Assembly: GCA_019245755.1 (NCBI GenBank)
Contig: JAFARC010000059.1
Location: 1 to 39,429, forward strand
Direction of reading: 5' to 3'
Source of the DNA: Mycobacteriaceae bacterium
GTDB taxonomy: Bacteria > Actinomycetota > Actinomycetes > Mycobacteriales > Mycobacteriaceae
DNA: 39,429 nt
The notes below the pieces were generated by a model that worked only from the letters and a program-made list of their open reading frames with translations, ran no database searches and was not told the origin of the DNA. Every line of letters begins with the position of its first letter. Within the stretch, counting starts at the first letter, position 1. Shown piece after piece: positions 8,342 to 17,250 of this stretch. The translations under genes and the position numbers were made by a program.

Positions 8342-9196
8342 GTGACTGTCCGTTCCGCGCTGCGCGCCGGCGTGCTGTCGCCCCCGCGGCCGGTGCCCAA
8401 GTCGATCCCCCGCCCCGAGTACGTCGGCAGGCCGACGGTCCGCGAGGGCCACGAGCCCTGGGTGCAGACGCCCGAGGTGATCGAGAAGATGCGCGTCGCC
8501 GGGCGCATCGCCGCCGGTGCGCTGGCGCTGGCCGGCAACGCCGTCGCGCCGGGAGTGACCACCGACGAGCTTGACCGCATCGCCCACGAGTACATGATCG
8601 ACCACGGCGCGTACCCGTCGACGTTGGGCTACAAGGGTTTTCCGAAATCCTGCTGCACCTCGCTGAACGAGATCATCTGCCACGGCATCCCGGACTCGAC
8701 GGTGATCGAGGACGGTGACATCGTCAACATCGACGTCACCGCCTACATCGACGGCGTGCACGGCGACACCAACGCCACTTTCCTGGCCGGCGAGGTGTCC
8801 GAGGAGCACCGGCTGCTCGTCGAGCGCACCCGGGAGGCGATGATGCGCTCGATCCGGGCCGTTAAACCGGGCCGCTCGCTGTCGGTGATCGGCAGGGTGA
8901 TCGAGTCGTACGCGAACCGGTTCGGCTACAACGTGGTTCGCGACTTCACCGGGCACGGCGTGGGCACCACCTTCCACAACGGGCTGGTGGTGCTGCACTA
9001 CGACCAGCCCGCCGTCACCACGATCATCGAGCCCGGCATGACGTTCACCGTCGAGCCGATGATCAACCTCGGCTCGCTGGACTACGAGATCTGGGACGAT
9101 GGCTGGACCGTGGCCACCAAGGACCGCAAGTGGACCGCCCAATTCGAGCACACGCTGGTCGTCACCGAAGACGGCGCCGAGATCCTCACGCGGTGA
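8342..9196 (+). CDS. map: Methionine aminopeptidase, type I (MapB/MetAP1c)
   Basis: Removes the initiator methionine from nascent proteins. The 284-residue pita-bread enzyme has the metal ligands in [16 protein letters not shown] (two Asp), [10 protein letters not shown] (His), FTVEPM (Glu) and AQFEHTL (Glu). The N-terminal ~40 residues hold a Pro-rich extension ([16 protein letters not shown]) typical of the mycobacterial MetAP1c form, M. tuberculosis Rv2861c. The GTG start lies just after a leaderless-type promoter. Its TGA overlaps the GTG of cobQ by four bases, coupling the two. Confidence 0.96.
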   Translation: MTVRSALRAGVLSPPRPVPKSIPRPEYVGRPTVREGHEPWVQTPEVIEKMRVAGRIAAGALALAGNAVAPGVTTDELDRIAHEYMIDHGAYPSTLGYKGFPKSCCTSLNEIICHGIPDSTVIEDGDIVNIDVTAYIDGVHGDTNATFLAGEVSEEHRLLVERTREAMMRSIRAVKPGRSLSVIGRVIESYANRFGYNVVRDFTGHGVGTTFHNGLVVLHYDQPAVTTIIEPGMTFTVEPMINLGSLDYEIWDDGWTVATKDRKWTAQFEHTLVVTEDGAEILTR

Positions 9197-10680
9197 GCGG
9201 CGCGCTGCTGGTCGCCGGCACCAGCTCCGACGCCGGCAAGTCGATCGTGGTGGCCGGCCTGTGTCGGCTGCTGGCCCGCAAGGGCGTGCGGGTTGCGCCG
9301 TTCAAGGCGCAGAACATGTCGAACAACTCGGCAGTCACCGTCGACGGCGGCGAGATCGGCCGGGCGCAGGCGATGCAGGCGCGCGCCGCCGGGCTGGCGC
9401 CCAGCGTCCGGTTCAACCCGGTACTGCTCAAACCGGGCGGCGACCGCTCGTCGCAGCTGGTGGTGCGCGGCCGCGTGGCCGGCACCCTGGCCGCGGGGGA
9501 GTACCTCGACCACCGCGCGGCACTCGCCGAGGTGGTGGCCGCCGACCTGGAGTCGCTGCGGGCCGAGTTCGATGCGGTGATCTGTGAGGGTGCCGGCTCG
9601 CCAGCCGAGATCAACTTGCGGGCAACCGATTTGGCGAACATGGGGCTGGCCCGCGCCGCCAACCTGCCGGTCGTGCTGGTCGGCGACATCGACCGCGGGG
9701 GGCTGCTGGCCCACCTGTTCGGCACGCTGGCGGTGCTCGAGCCCGCCGACCAGGCGCTGATCGCGGGTTTCGTCGTCAACAAGTTCCGCGGCGACCCGGC
9801 GCTGCTGGCCCCGGGCCTGCACCGGTTGCGCGCGCTGACCGGCCGGCCCACCTACGGCGTGCTGCCCTACGCCGACGAACTGTGGCTCGACGCCGAGGAC
9901 TCGGTGTCCGTCCTCGCCCATCGGGTGGTTGGCACGCCGCGCCCGCCGCGCGGGCGCGACTGGCTGCGGGTTGCCGCGGTCCGGCTGCCGCGGATCTCCA
10001 ACTCCACCGACGTCGAGGCGCTGGCCTGCGAGCCCGGCGTGCTGGTGCGCTGGATCACCGACCCCGCCGAGCTCGCCGATACCGACGTGGTGGTGATTCC
10101 GGGCAGCAAGGCCACCGTCGCCGACCTGGCCTGGCTCCGCGACCGTGGGCTCGCCGACGGCATCGTCGCCCACGCCCGCTGCGGCCGGCCGGTGCTGGGC
10201 ATCTGCGGCGGATTCCAGATGTTGTGCCGGCGCATTGACGATCCGGTGGAGTCCAAAGCCGGGCGGGTGGCGGGGCTGGGCCTGCTCGACGCCGACATCA
10301 CGTTCGGGGCCGACAAAACCCTGCGCGTCGTCGAGTCGCCGCTGTCGGGCTATGAGATCCACCACGGCGTGCTGACCCGCTGCGGCGAAGCCGACTGGAG
10401 CGGCGTCGGCATCGCCCGCGGCGCGGTGTTCGGCACGCACTGGCACGGGCTGCTCGACAACGACCTGTTCCGCCGCGGCTGGTTGACCGCCGCGGCGGCC
10501 GCGGCGAACAGGCCCGGTTTCGTCGTCGCCGACGACGTCGACGTCGCCGCCCGTCGGGACGCCCGGTTGGACCTGATGGCCGACCTGCTGACGGCTCACC
10601 TTGACGTCGACGCGATCTGCGCACTGCTGCGCGGCGCACCGCCCGCACGCCCGGCTGTGCTGACGGCGCTGCAGCAGTAG
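9193..10680 (+). CDS. cobQ: Cobyric acid synthase
   Basis: Amidates the b, d, e and g side chains of adenosylcobyrinate a,c-diamide using glutamine and ATP in B12 synthesis. The 495-residue protein has the N-terminal dethiobiotin-synthetase-like ATP domain ([32 protein letters not shown]) and a C-terminal triad-type glutaminase with the nucleophile in [11 protein letters not shown] and His in GTHWHG. The GTG at 9193 overlaps the map stop as GTGA; an upstream in-frame start at 9130 would sit inside map and is not favoured. In M. tuberculosis cobQ1 is at another locus (Rv0255c), so the linkage to map is a notable difference, although cobO, cobB and cysG lie about 17 kb downstream here. Confidence 0.95.
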   Translation: MSGALLVAGTSSDAGKSIVVAGLCRLLARKGVRVAPFKAQNMSNNSAVTVDGGEIGRAQAMQARAAGLAPSVRFNPVLLKPGGDRSSQLVVRGRVAGTLAAGEYLDHRAALAEVVAADLESLRAEFDAVICEGAGSPAEINLRATDLANMGLARAANLPVVLVGDIDRGGLLAHLFGTLAVLEPADQALIAGFVVNKFRGDPALLAPGLHRLRALTGRPTYGVLPYADELWLDAEDSVSVLAHRVVGTPRPPRGRDWLRVAAVRLPRISNSTDVEALACEPGVLVRWITDPAELADTDVVVIPGSKATVADLAWLRDRGLADGIVAHARCGRPVLGICGGFQMLCRRIDDPVESKAGRVAGLGLLDADITFGADKTLRVVESPLSGYEIHHGVLTRCGEADWSGVGIARGAVFGTHWHGLLDNDLFRRGWLTAAAAAANRPGFVVADDVDVAARRDARLDLMADLLTAHLDVDAICALLRGAPPARPAVLTALQQ

Positions 10681-10683
10681 CCT
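10678..10683 (+). promoter_or_regulatory. Putative leaderless -10 box for the lipoprotein gene
   Basis: TAGCCT overlaps the cobQ TAG stop and ends 6 nt before the ATG at 10690, the spacing expected for a leaderless mycobacterial transcript. Confidence 0.4.
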
Positions 10684-10689
10684 GAGGGC

Positions 10690-11361
10690 ATGCGCACCTG
10701 GGCTGTTGTCAGCCTGCTCGCCGTCGCACTGCTGACCGGATGCTCGACGCTCATCGGCGGCACGGCCAGCTGGCCGGGCGCCAAGCTGGAGAAGGTGGTG
10801 CTCAAGGCCGACGACTTCCCGCCCGGTGTCGACTACGCCCGCATCATCGAGCAGCCTTCACAGCCCGACAACGCCGGGGGCCCGTCGTCGATGCTCTCCA
10901 AGCCGGAGGGCTGCTCCAACGGGCTCACCGACGTCATCGCCGCGACCGCCGAACGCGGACCCGGCAGCGCGACGAAGTACAGCGTCGCCTACGACGGCGC
11001 GCGGCTCGTGATGAGCGTGTTGTCGTGGAAGCTCGACCTCGACCGGCTCGCCGCAACAGCGAGCCGCTGCGAGCACTTCGACGCCTACTTCGATCCCACC
11101 TCCGAGGGAATCCCGATCACCACGACGAAGCTCGTGCCATCGCGCCCTGGCCAGTTGGTGTACCAGCAGACCATGCGCCTGCATGATCAACAGGACAGCG
11201 TGTTCATGTCGTTCGAGAACATCGACCGGATGGCTGTGTTCGGAATCGCCTTCCCGACAAAGCAATTGGGTGCCACGCAAGTCGGCGCACCGAAAGCGAC
11301 ACTGCCGCAGACGTTCCTCGACGTTGTCACCGAACAGGCCGACCGGATGCTGGCAAGCTGA
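10690..11361 (+). CDS. Putative lipoprotein, DUF5642-like
   Basis: A 223-residue protein with a short signal peptide and a clear lipobox, LLTGC (Cys at residue 18), so it is predicted to be exported and lipid-anchored. The mature part (VVLKADDFPPGVDYARI... GCSNGLTDVIAATAERG...) resembles mycobacterial DUF5642-type secreted proteins of unknown function. Two conserved-looking cysteines (in EGCSNG and SRCEHF) could form a disulfide outside the cell. It follows cobQ by 9 bases but probably has its own promoter. Confidence 0.75.
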   Translation: MRTWAVVSLLAVALLTGCSTLIGGTASWPGAKLEKVVLKADDFPPGVDYARIIEQPSQPDNAGGPSSMLSKPEGCSNGLTDVIAATAERGPGSATKYSVAYDGARLVMSVLSWKLDLDRLAATASRCEHFDAYFDPTSEGIPITTTKLVPSRPGQLVYQQTMRLHDQQDSVFMSFENIDRMAVFGIAFPTKQLGATQVGAPKATLPQTFLDVVTEQADRMLAS

Positions 11362-11412
11362 ACGGCGGCTGGCTAGACCGTCGAAAGCCCCCCGCGTTGA
11401 TGCCTGCAGCGG

Positions 11413-11418
11413 TAGCGT
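11413..11418 (+). promoter_or_regulatory. Putative leaderless -10 box for the hydrolase-like gene
   Basis: TAGCGT ends 7 nt before the ATG at 11426 and supports that start. There is no SD. Confidence 0.35.
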
Positions 11419-11425
11419 GCGTGAA

Positions 11426-11989
11426 ATGCCTGGGTCGATGGTCACCGTCGACGGGTTTCCGGTAGCGGTCGCTGTGTCAGGTCCCGAGAGGGGGCCCGTC
11501 GTCGTCATGCTCGGCGCCGCGCATCACGCGCCGGCCGCCTACGACGTGGTGTGCCAGCGTCTGCACACCGCCCACCTGCGGACCGTGGTGATCGGACCCG
11601 ACCGCCGGCTGACCGCCAAGGCGGTGGTCGACATCCTGGATTCGCTGGGTGTGCAATGGGCGCTTCTGGTCGGTGACCGGGTCGGCGGCGAACTCGCTTG
11701 GGAGCTGGCCGCAAGCCGGCTCGACCGCTTCATCGGGCTGGTCGTCATCGACCGTGGCCACCCGCGGGTCGCCGACATGGCCGGTGTGGTGCGCGATGAG
11801 CACTGCCCGCCGGTGGAGATGAACACCACCGCCCTGGTGAGCACGCCGGCTGCTCGGGCGGTCGCGCGGGCCAGCCAACGGTATGTCTACGGCGACTTCC
11901 GGTTGGTGGAGATACAGGGCCGGCGCAACGCCCAGGAGTCCACCGCGCAACTGGCCGCCGAGATCGTGCTGCGCACCAGCGGCTGGTAG
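11426..11989 (+). CDS. Short alpha/beta-hydrolase-like protein lacking the nucleophile
   Basis: A 187-residue protein with the layout of an alpha/beta hydrolase core: strand PVVVMLGAAHH (about 24-34), strand LRTVVIGPDR (51-60), the nucleophile-elbow region ALLVGDRVGGELAWELAA (79-96) and strand FIGLVVIDRGHP (102-113). In the elbow the GxSxG motif reads G83-D-R-V-G87, so Arg85 sits where Ser should be. No catalytic His is evident in the last 40 residues, and the protein is much shorter than a usual 250-300-residue hydrolase. It is probably a non-catalytic relative. The stop lies 4 bases from the convergent ngg stop. ATG 11438 is an alternative start. Confidence 0.65.
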   Translation: MPGSMVTVDGFPVAVAVSGPERGPVVVMLGAAHHAPAAYDVVCQRLHTAHLRTVVIGPDRRLTAKAVVDILDSLGVQWALLVGDRVGGELAWELAASRLDRFIGLVVIDRGHPRVADMAGVVRDEHCPPVEMNTTALVSTPAARAVARASQRYVYGDFRLVEIQGRRNAQESTAQLAAEIVLRTSGW

Positions 11990-11993
11990 CGCG

Positions 11994-13766
11994 CTACTGG
12001 GCGGCCTCTTCGGGTGTCCATGCCTGCGGCAGCCGGGGCTGCCCCGGGAACAGGAAGTCGATGAAAGCCGCGGCGGTGGGCTGGGGCTCGTGGTTGGCCA
12101 GGCCGGGACGCTCGTTGGCCTCGACGAACACGTATTCCTTGTCGGTGACGTCGGGCACAAGCAGGTCGATGCCGGTCACCGGGATGCCGATCGCCTCGGC
12201 GGCCGCGACGGCGACCCGGCACAATTCCGGGTTCACCTCCGCGGTCACGTCGTGGATGGTGCCGCCCTGGTGCAGGTTCGCGGTGCGGCGAACCCGCAGC
12301 GGGTGACCCTCCGGCAGCACGTCGTCGAGCGACCAGCCGGCCTCGGCGACCGTCGCCTCGGTGACCTCGTCGAGCGGAATGCGCGACTCGCCGCCGGTGG
12401 CGGCGGCGCGACGCCTGCTCTGGGCCTCGATCAGCTCGCGCACAGTGTGCTGGCCGGTACCGATGATCTCCGCGGGCATGCGCAGCGCGGCGGCGATCAC
12501 CTTGCCGTCGATCACCACCAGCCGCAGGTCGTCGCCCGGCGCCAGCTGCTCGATCAGCACATACGGGCAGTGCTCGCGGGCACGTGCCAGCGCGGCGTCG
12601 AGTTGGTCGGGCCCGTCGACACCGACGGTGATTCCCTTGCCCTGCTCGCCGCGGGCCGGCTTGACCACCACGTTGCCGACGTCGGTCAAGAAGGCCTGGT
12701 CTTCCGCGTCGAACGTGGCCACCCGCCCGCGCGCCACCGCGAGGCCGGCCTCGGCGACGATCCGCCGGGTGAGCCGCTTGTCGTCGCAGCGGCTCATCGC
12801 GATCGCCGACGTGTACTCCGACAGCGATTCGCGGGTCACCACGGTGCGTCCGCCGTGGGTCAGCCGCATCTCGCCGGTCTCCGCGTCGAGGACTTCGACC
12901 TGGATGCCGCGGCGGATCGCCTCGTCGGCGATGATCCGCGCGTACGGGTTGAGGTCGTCGACGGTCTCGGGCGGCCCGGCGGTGAACAGCGGCTCGTTGA
13001 TCGCGTTCTTGCGCTTGATGGCCAGCACCGGAACCCGCCGGAACCCGAGCTTCTCGTAGAGCCCGATGGCGGCCTCGTTGTCATACGCGACCGACAGGTC
13101 CATGTAGGCGCGGCCCAGCGACCGGTAGTGCTCGGCCAACGCGCGGGTCAGCGCGCCGCCGACGCCCGGCAGCCCCGCGGACGGGTCGACCGCCAGCGAC
13201 CACAGGCTCGAACCGTGCTCGGGGTCGGAGAACAGCCGCTCGTGGTCGACGCCGGTCACGGTGCCGATGACCACCCCGTCGTGATCGCGCACCGCGACCC
13301 GGTAGGTGACCGCCGGGACGTGCAGATGGTTGTCCCAGATCACGTCGACCGGGGCGGGCACCATCGCGCACCGCACGTAAACCCGATTCATCGCGTCCGC
13401 GTCGGCGCGGCGCTTCAGCGGCCGCACCGTGATGCCGAAGTGCGAGGCGCGCAGCGATTCCTCCGCACCGAACCGCAGCCGGTAGGTGTGGCTGGGGTCG
13501 ATGAACAGCTCGTTCGGCGAGCGTGCCACCATGACATGCGATTCCCGGGCGTAGATACAGATGTCGCGGCGTCCGGGACCCTCACCCCGCAGCACCTCGG
13601 CCAGCTTCTTCGGGTCGGCGAACGTCTGGCCGAAGATCAGCCGCCCCCAGCCCAGGTCGAGTACCACGTCGTCGGCCATCGCATCGACCATGAACTGCGG
13701 CGACGCATGGTGCAGGCCGAGGGTGATCGCCTCGGGGTGGTGCTCGTCGGGGTCGAGGACGGTCAC
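11994..13766 (-). CDS. ngg: N-acetylglutaminylglutamine synthetase (GNAT + ATP-grasp)
   Basis: A 590-residue two-domain protein. The N-terminal half has a GNAT acetyltransferase core (SLAVDPSAGLPGVGGALTR, then YMDLSVAYDNEAAIGLYEKLGF). The C-terminal half is a cyanophycin-synthetase-like ATP-grasp ligase (VVVKPARGEQGKGITVGV, YVLIEQLAPGDDLRLVVIDG, VFVEANERPGLANHEP). This fusion is the signature of the NAGGN synthetase family, which N-acetylates and ligates glutamines to give N-acetylglutaminylglutamine. The start is GTG at 13766-13764, overlapping the asnO TGA by four bases; an upstream extension inside asnO is unlikely. With asnO it forms a complete predicted pathway to the osmolyte NAGGN. The M42 peptidase found beside this pair in other bacteria is not in the window. 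Confidence 0.88.
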   Translation of the reverse strand: MTVLDPDEHHPEAITLGLHHASPQFMVDAMADDVVLDLGWGRLIFGQTFADPKKLAEVLRGEGPGRRDICIYARESHVMVARSPNELFIDPSHTYRLRFGAEESLRASHFGITVRPLKRRADADAMNRVYVRCAMVPAPVDVIWDNHLHVPAVTYRVAVRDHDGVVIGTVTGVDHERLFSDPEHGSSLWSLAVDPSAGLPGVGGALTRALAEHYRSLGRAYMDLSVAYDNEAAIGLYEKLGFRRVPVLAIKRKNAINEPLFTAGPPETVDDLNPYARIIADEAIRRGIQVEVLDAETGEMRLTHGGRTVVTRESLSEYTSAIAMSRCDDKRLTRRIVAEAGLAVARGRVATFDAEDQAFLTDVGNVVVKPARGEQGKGITVGVDGPDQLDAALARAREHCPYVLIEQLAPGDDLRLVVIDGKVIAAALRMPAEIIGTGQHTVRELIEAQSRRRAAATGGESRIPLDEVTEATVAEAGWSLDDVLPEGHPLRVRRTANLHQGGTIHDVTAEVNPELCRVAVAAAEAIGIPVTGIDLLVPDVTDKEYVFVEANERPGLANHEPQPTAAAFIDFLFPGQPRLPQAWTPEEAAQ

Positions 13767-15568
13767 GCCGCCGGTCCGGTGATGCGGTGGCGCTGCAGCC
13801 ACAGTTCCAGCAGCGCCAGCTGCCACAGCTCGTTGCCGCGCAGCGGGGTGAGGCGGCCGTTCGGATCACCCAGCAGGCGGTCCACCGCCTCCGGGCGGAA
13901 CAGGTCTCGTTCCTTGGCGGCGGGTGCGTACAGGGCGTCGCGGACCAGGTCCAGGTACGGGCCCTCCAGGTGAGTCAGCGCCGGCACCGGGAAGTAGCCC
14001 TTCGGGCGGTCGATCACCTCGGCGGGGATCACCCGACGGGCGGCCTGCTTGAGCACGCCCTTGCCGCCGTGCGCGGTCTTGAGCTCCGGGGGACAGGTCG
14101 CCGCGAGCTCCACCAGCTCGTGGTCCAGGAACGGCACCCGGCCCTCCAGCCCCCATGCCATGGTCATGTTGTCCACCCGCTTGACCGGGTCGTCGACCAG
14201 CATCACGGTGGTGTCCAGCCGCAGTGCGCGGTCCACCCCGGTCTCGGCCCCGGCCCGCGCGAAGTGCTCGGACACGAACCGCCCACTGGGGTCCCCGGCA
14301 GCCACCACGCCGTTGTTGGTCAGCGCCCGGACCCCGTCGGGGTCGCGGTCGAAGAACGCCCGGCGGTAGCTTGCGACCGAGCCGTCGAGGGTGGCGGCGT
14401 CCGGCTCGCCCATCGGCGGGTACCAGTGGTAACCGGCGAACACCTCGTCGGCGCCCTGACCGGACTGCACCACCTTGACGTGCCGTGAGACCTCCTGACT
14501 GAGCAGGTAGAACGCGACGCAGTCGTGGCTCACCATCGGCTCGCTCATCGCGCCGATCGCCCCGTCGAGGGCGGGCAGCATCCGGTCGGTGCCGATGCGC
14601 AACTGGTGGTGGTCGGTGTCGAACCGTTCGGCAACGATGTCGGACCACGCGAACTCGTCGCCGGCGACACCGCCGACGGACTCGAAGCCGATCGAGAACG
14701 TCGACAGGTGGCGCTGGCCGGCCTCGGCGAGCAGGCCCACGATCAGGCTGGAGTCCACACCACCGGATAGCAGGCAGCCGACCGGCACGTCGGCCACCAT
14801 GCGCCGGTCGACGGCGACGCGAAGCGTCGAGAGCACGGCGTCCTCCCAGTCGCGCTCCGACCAGTCCGCCCGCTCGGCGCGCCGGCTGAAGTCCGGCGCC
14901 CAGTACGTCGTCGTGCTGCGTCGACCGTCGGGCTCGATCGCGACCAGCGACGCCGGCGGCACCTTGGCCACCCCGCGCAGGATCGTCCGCGGCGGCGGCA
15001 CCACCGAGTGGAACGTCATGTAGTGGTGCAGTGCCACCGGGTCGATGCGAGTGTCGACGCCGCCGCCGGCGAGCAGCGCGGGCAGCGATGACGCGAACCG
15101 GATGCGGTGGCCGTTCTCGGTCAGATACAGCGGCTTGATCCCCAGCCGGTCGCGGCCGAGCAGCACCCGCCCGCTGTCACGCTCGACGATCGCGAACGCG
15201 AACATGCCGTAGAGGCGGTCGACGAAGCTGTCGCCCCAGTGGTGGTAGGCCTTGAGGATCACCTCGGTGTCGCTGTGGGAGAAGAACCGGTAGCCGTGCC
15301 CGGCCAGCTCCGCGCGCAACGCCTGGTAGTTGTAGATGCAGCCGTTCCAGCAGATGGTCAGCCCCAGCTCGGCGTCGACCATGGGCTGCGACGCGGCGTC
15401 GGAAAGGTCGATGATCTTCAGCCGCCGGTGACCCAGCGCGACCCGGCCCTGCGACCACGCCCCGGCCGCGTCGGGGCCGCGGGGCGTCATCGCCTCCGTC
15501 ATGGCCGCGACGGCCGCTACGTCAGGCGTGCTGCCGTCGAGGCGTACCTCGCCGGTGGCTCCACACAT
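13763..15568 (-). CDS. asnO: N-acetylglutaminylglutamine amidotransferase (AsnB/AsnO-like)
   Basis: A 601-residue asparagine-synthetase-fold protein. After the initiator Met comes Cys2 (MCGATGEVRL), the N-terminal class II glutaminase nucleophile, with glutaminase motifs ALGHRRLKIIDLSDAASQP and ICWNGCIYNYQ. The synthetase half carries the PP-loop CLLSGGVDSSLIVGLL and QSGQGADEVFAGYHWY. Alone it could be called an asparagine synthetase, but coupling to ngg (GTGA overlap) identifies the NAGGN type, which amidates the dipeptide's C-terminal carboxylate. ATG at 15568 has a TAGGGT box 7 nt upstream on the minus strand and no SD. Confidence 0.88.
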   Translation of the reverse strand: MCGATGEVRLDGSTPDVAAVAAMTEAMTPRGPDAAGAWSQGRVALGHRRLKIIDLSDAASQPMVDAELGLTICWNGCIYNYQALRAELAGHGYRFFSHSDTEVILKAYHHWGDSFVDRLYGMFAFAIVERDSGRVLLGRDRLGIKPLYLTENGHRIRFASSLPALLAGGGVDTRIDPVALHHYMTFHSVVPPPRTILRGVAKVPPASLVAIEPDGRRSTTTYWAPDFSRRAERADWSERDWEDAVLSTLRVAVDRRMVADVPVGCLLSGGVDSSLIVGLLAEAGQRHLSTFSIGFESVGGVAGDEFAWSDIVAERFDTDHHQLRIGTDRMLPALDGAIGAMSEPMVSHDCVAFYLLSQEVSRHVKVVQSGQGADEVFAGYHWYPPMGEPDAATLDGSVASYRRAFFDRDPDGVRALTNNGVVAAGDPSGRFVSEHFARAGAETGVDRALRLDTTVMLVDDPVKRVDNMTMAWGLEGRVPFLDHELVELAATCPPELKTAHGGKGVLKQAARRVIPAEVIDRPKGYFPVPALTHLEGPYLDLVRDALYAPAAKERDLFRPEAVDRLLGDPNGRLTPLRGNELWQLALLELWLQRHRITGPAA

Positions 15569-15575
15569 CGTTTCG

Positions 15576-15581
15576 ACCCTA
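15576..15581 (-). promoter_or_regulatory. Putative leaderless -10 box for asnO-ngg
   Basis: On the minus strand TAGGGT ends 7 nt before the asnO ATG, so the operon has a likely promoter of its own separate from the permease gene upstream. Confidence 0.45.
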
Positions 15582-15602
15582 CCGCCTGCCGGCCAACCGC
15601 GA

Positions 15603-15614
15603 CATCGATCGATG
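15603..15614. promoter_or_regulatory. 12-bp perfect palindrome near the -35 region of asnO
   Basis: CATCGATCGATG is self-complementary and lies 21-33 bp upstream of the predicted asnO -10, between the permease stop and asnO. It is a candidate operator, but palindromes of this size occur several times by chance in a window this long. Confidence 0.25.
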
Positions 15615-15639
15615 GGTCAGCTTTCGGGCCAGCGAACCG

Positions 15640-17220
15640 CTACGCCGCCTCGGGCTCCGGTTCGGCCGGGCTGGTGTCGATCTGCCGGATGGGTCCGGTG
15701 AACCACTTCTTGACCGACAGGTGCCAGAAGATCCACAGCAGGATCAGCACGCCGCCCACCAGCAGTGGCGTGTAGTTGACGTACTTCCAGGCAAAGCTGC
15801 GGTCCCACGGCATGCCGCCCATCGACGTGGGGAAGATCGCGATGATCGAGGTGACGACGATCTCGATCAACGCGATCGGCGCCATCCACCTGTAGTGGCC
15901 GCGCAGGTTCCAGCTGCCCACCACAAACGAATCGCCGGCGCGCCAGCGGTGGTAGATCGGCACCGCGAACGCCAGATACAGCCCGACGACCCCGATCGAG
16001 ACCACCGCGAAAAACGCGACCGGCACCGGAGCGCCGTTGACGTCGACGGCGACCAGCGCCGGCAGGGTGATCGCCGCGGCAATCACCGAGCAGATGACGA
16101 CGCCGTGCATCGGCACCCGCTTCGCGCTCAGGCTCGACCAGTACTTGGAGCCTAAAACGGCACGGTCGCGGCTGAACGCGAACAGCATCCGTGACGCGCT
16201 GGTCATGCAGGCGACCGTGCAGAAGAACTGTCCGGCGGTGGAGACCAGCAGCACCAGCCCGGCCCACCTCGCGCTCATCGCCTGGGTGAAGATGACCGCC
16301 ACCGCGCCGCCGCCCTTGGACACCGCGCCCGAGTCTTGCACGGCGAACAGAAACGACAGCAACAGGATCCACCCGCCGATTGCGGAATAGAAGATCGACT
16401 GCCAGATGCCCCTGGCGGCGGCATTGGCGGCGCTTCGCGTCTCTTCGGACAGGTGCGCCGACGCGTCGTAGCCGGTGATCGTGTACTGGGTCAGAATCGC
16501 CGAGATCGGCAGCACGAACAGCAGCCAGCCCCATCCGGACGTGGCGCCGGCGAACATGCCACTGTTGTTGATCGTCTTGGCGAAGACGTCGTGCAGGCTC
16601 GCGTGGTGGGCCGGGACGAGGAACAGGACACCGATCACCGCGGCCGCGCCGAACACATGCCACCACACCGAGATGTTGTTGATGATCGCCAGCAGGTGGC
16701 TGGAGAAGATGTTGATCACCGCGGCGATGGCAAGCAGCACGATGAAGATGACGAACACCCTGGTGAGGCCGTAGCCGGCCAGCCAGCTGGAGCTGAAGGT
16801 GCCCAGCGTCAGATCGAGAAACGTGGCGCAGCCGTAGGCCACCGACGCCAGGATGGCGATCAACCCGATCAGGTTCAGCCAGCCGGTGTAGTAACCGGCT
16901 TTCGGGCCGCCGAGTTTGCTTGCCCACCAATAAATTCCGCCGGAGGTGGGGAAGGCCGAGACGAGTTCGGACAAGCACAGTCCGATGATCAGGATGAAGA
17001 CCGAGACCAGCGGCCAGCCCCAGGCGATCGCGGCCGGTCCGCCGTTGTTCCATCCCAGGCCGAACGAGGTGAAGCAACCGGCCAGGATCGAGATGATCGA
17101 GAACGAGATCGCGAAGTTGTTGAATCCCGACCAGGAGCGCCTGAGCTCCTGCGTGTAGCCGAGCCTGGCCAGGAGTCGTTCGTCTTCGCTCAGTTCCGGT
17201 TCGTCGTGGCCCTCGGGCAC
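15640..17220 (-). CDS. APC-superfamily amino acid/amine permease
   Basis: A ~526-residue membrane protein with about 12 hydrophobic segments. The N-terminal GFNNFAISFSIISILAG, then FPTSGGIYWWASKLGG, are characteristic of the amino acid/choline/GABA permease branch of the APC family. The cytoplasmic N-terminus is acidic (DEPELSEDERLLARLGY). The GTG start at 17220 is preferred because AAGGAG (17232-17227) lies 6 nt upstream; the ATG at 17235 has its SD-like sequence too close. A longer open frame into glnA4 is spurious. It diverges from glnA4, whose operon looks like gamma-glutamylated-amine catabolism, so the likely cargo is a polyamine, ethanolamine, GABA or similar. Export or import of glutamine-type compounds for the NAGGN genes behind it is an alternative. 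Confidence 0.85.
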   Translation of the reverse strand: MPEGHDEPELSEDERLLARLGYTQELRRSWSGFNNFAISFSIISILAGCFTSFGLGWNNGGPAAIAWGWPLVSVFILIIGLCLSELVSAFPTSGGIYWWASKLGGPKAGYYTGWLNLIGLIAILASVAYGCATFLDLTLGTFSSSWLAGYGLTRVFVIFIVLLAIAAVINIFSSHLLAIINNISVWWHVFGAAAVIGVLFLVPAHHASLHDVFAKTINNSGMFAGATSGWGWLLFVLPISAILTQYTITGYDASAHLSEETRSAANAAARGIWQSIFYSAIGGWILLLSFLFAVQDSGAVSKGGGAVAVIFTQAMSARWAGLVLLVSTAGQFFCTVACMTSASRMLFAFSRDRAVLGSKYWSSLSAKRVPMHGVVICSVIAAAITLPALVAVDVNGAPVPVAFFAVVSIGVVGLYLAFAVPIYHRWRAGDSFVVGSWNLRGHYRWMAPIALIEIVVTSIIAIFPTSMGGMPWDRSFAWKYVNYTPLLVGGVLILLWIFWHLSVKKWFTGPIRQIDTSPAEPEPEAA

Positions 17221-17250
17221 GGTGCTCTCCTTCATTCCCTCTGGTAGGGG

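Noticed and set aside
9082..10599. A 505-codon minus-strand open frame opposite cobQ
   Set aside because: cobQ has complete synthetase and glutaminase motifs; the antisense frame has none and follows from codon third-position GC bias.
11883..13973. A 696-codon plus-strand open frame opposite ngg
   Set aside because: It is antisense to ngg, which has clear GNAT and ATP-grasp motifs. The antisense translation is His/Arg/Val-rich without domains, a usual shadow in high-GC DNA.
13763..15568. asnO as the housekeeping asparagine synthetase AsnB
   Set aside because: The fold and motifs allow it, but the overlap with a NAGGN-synthetase-type fusion makes the osmolyte amidotransferase more likely.
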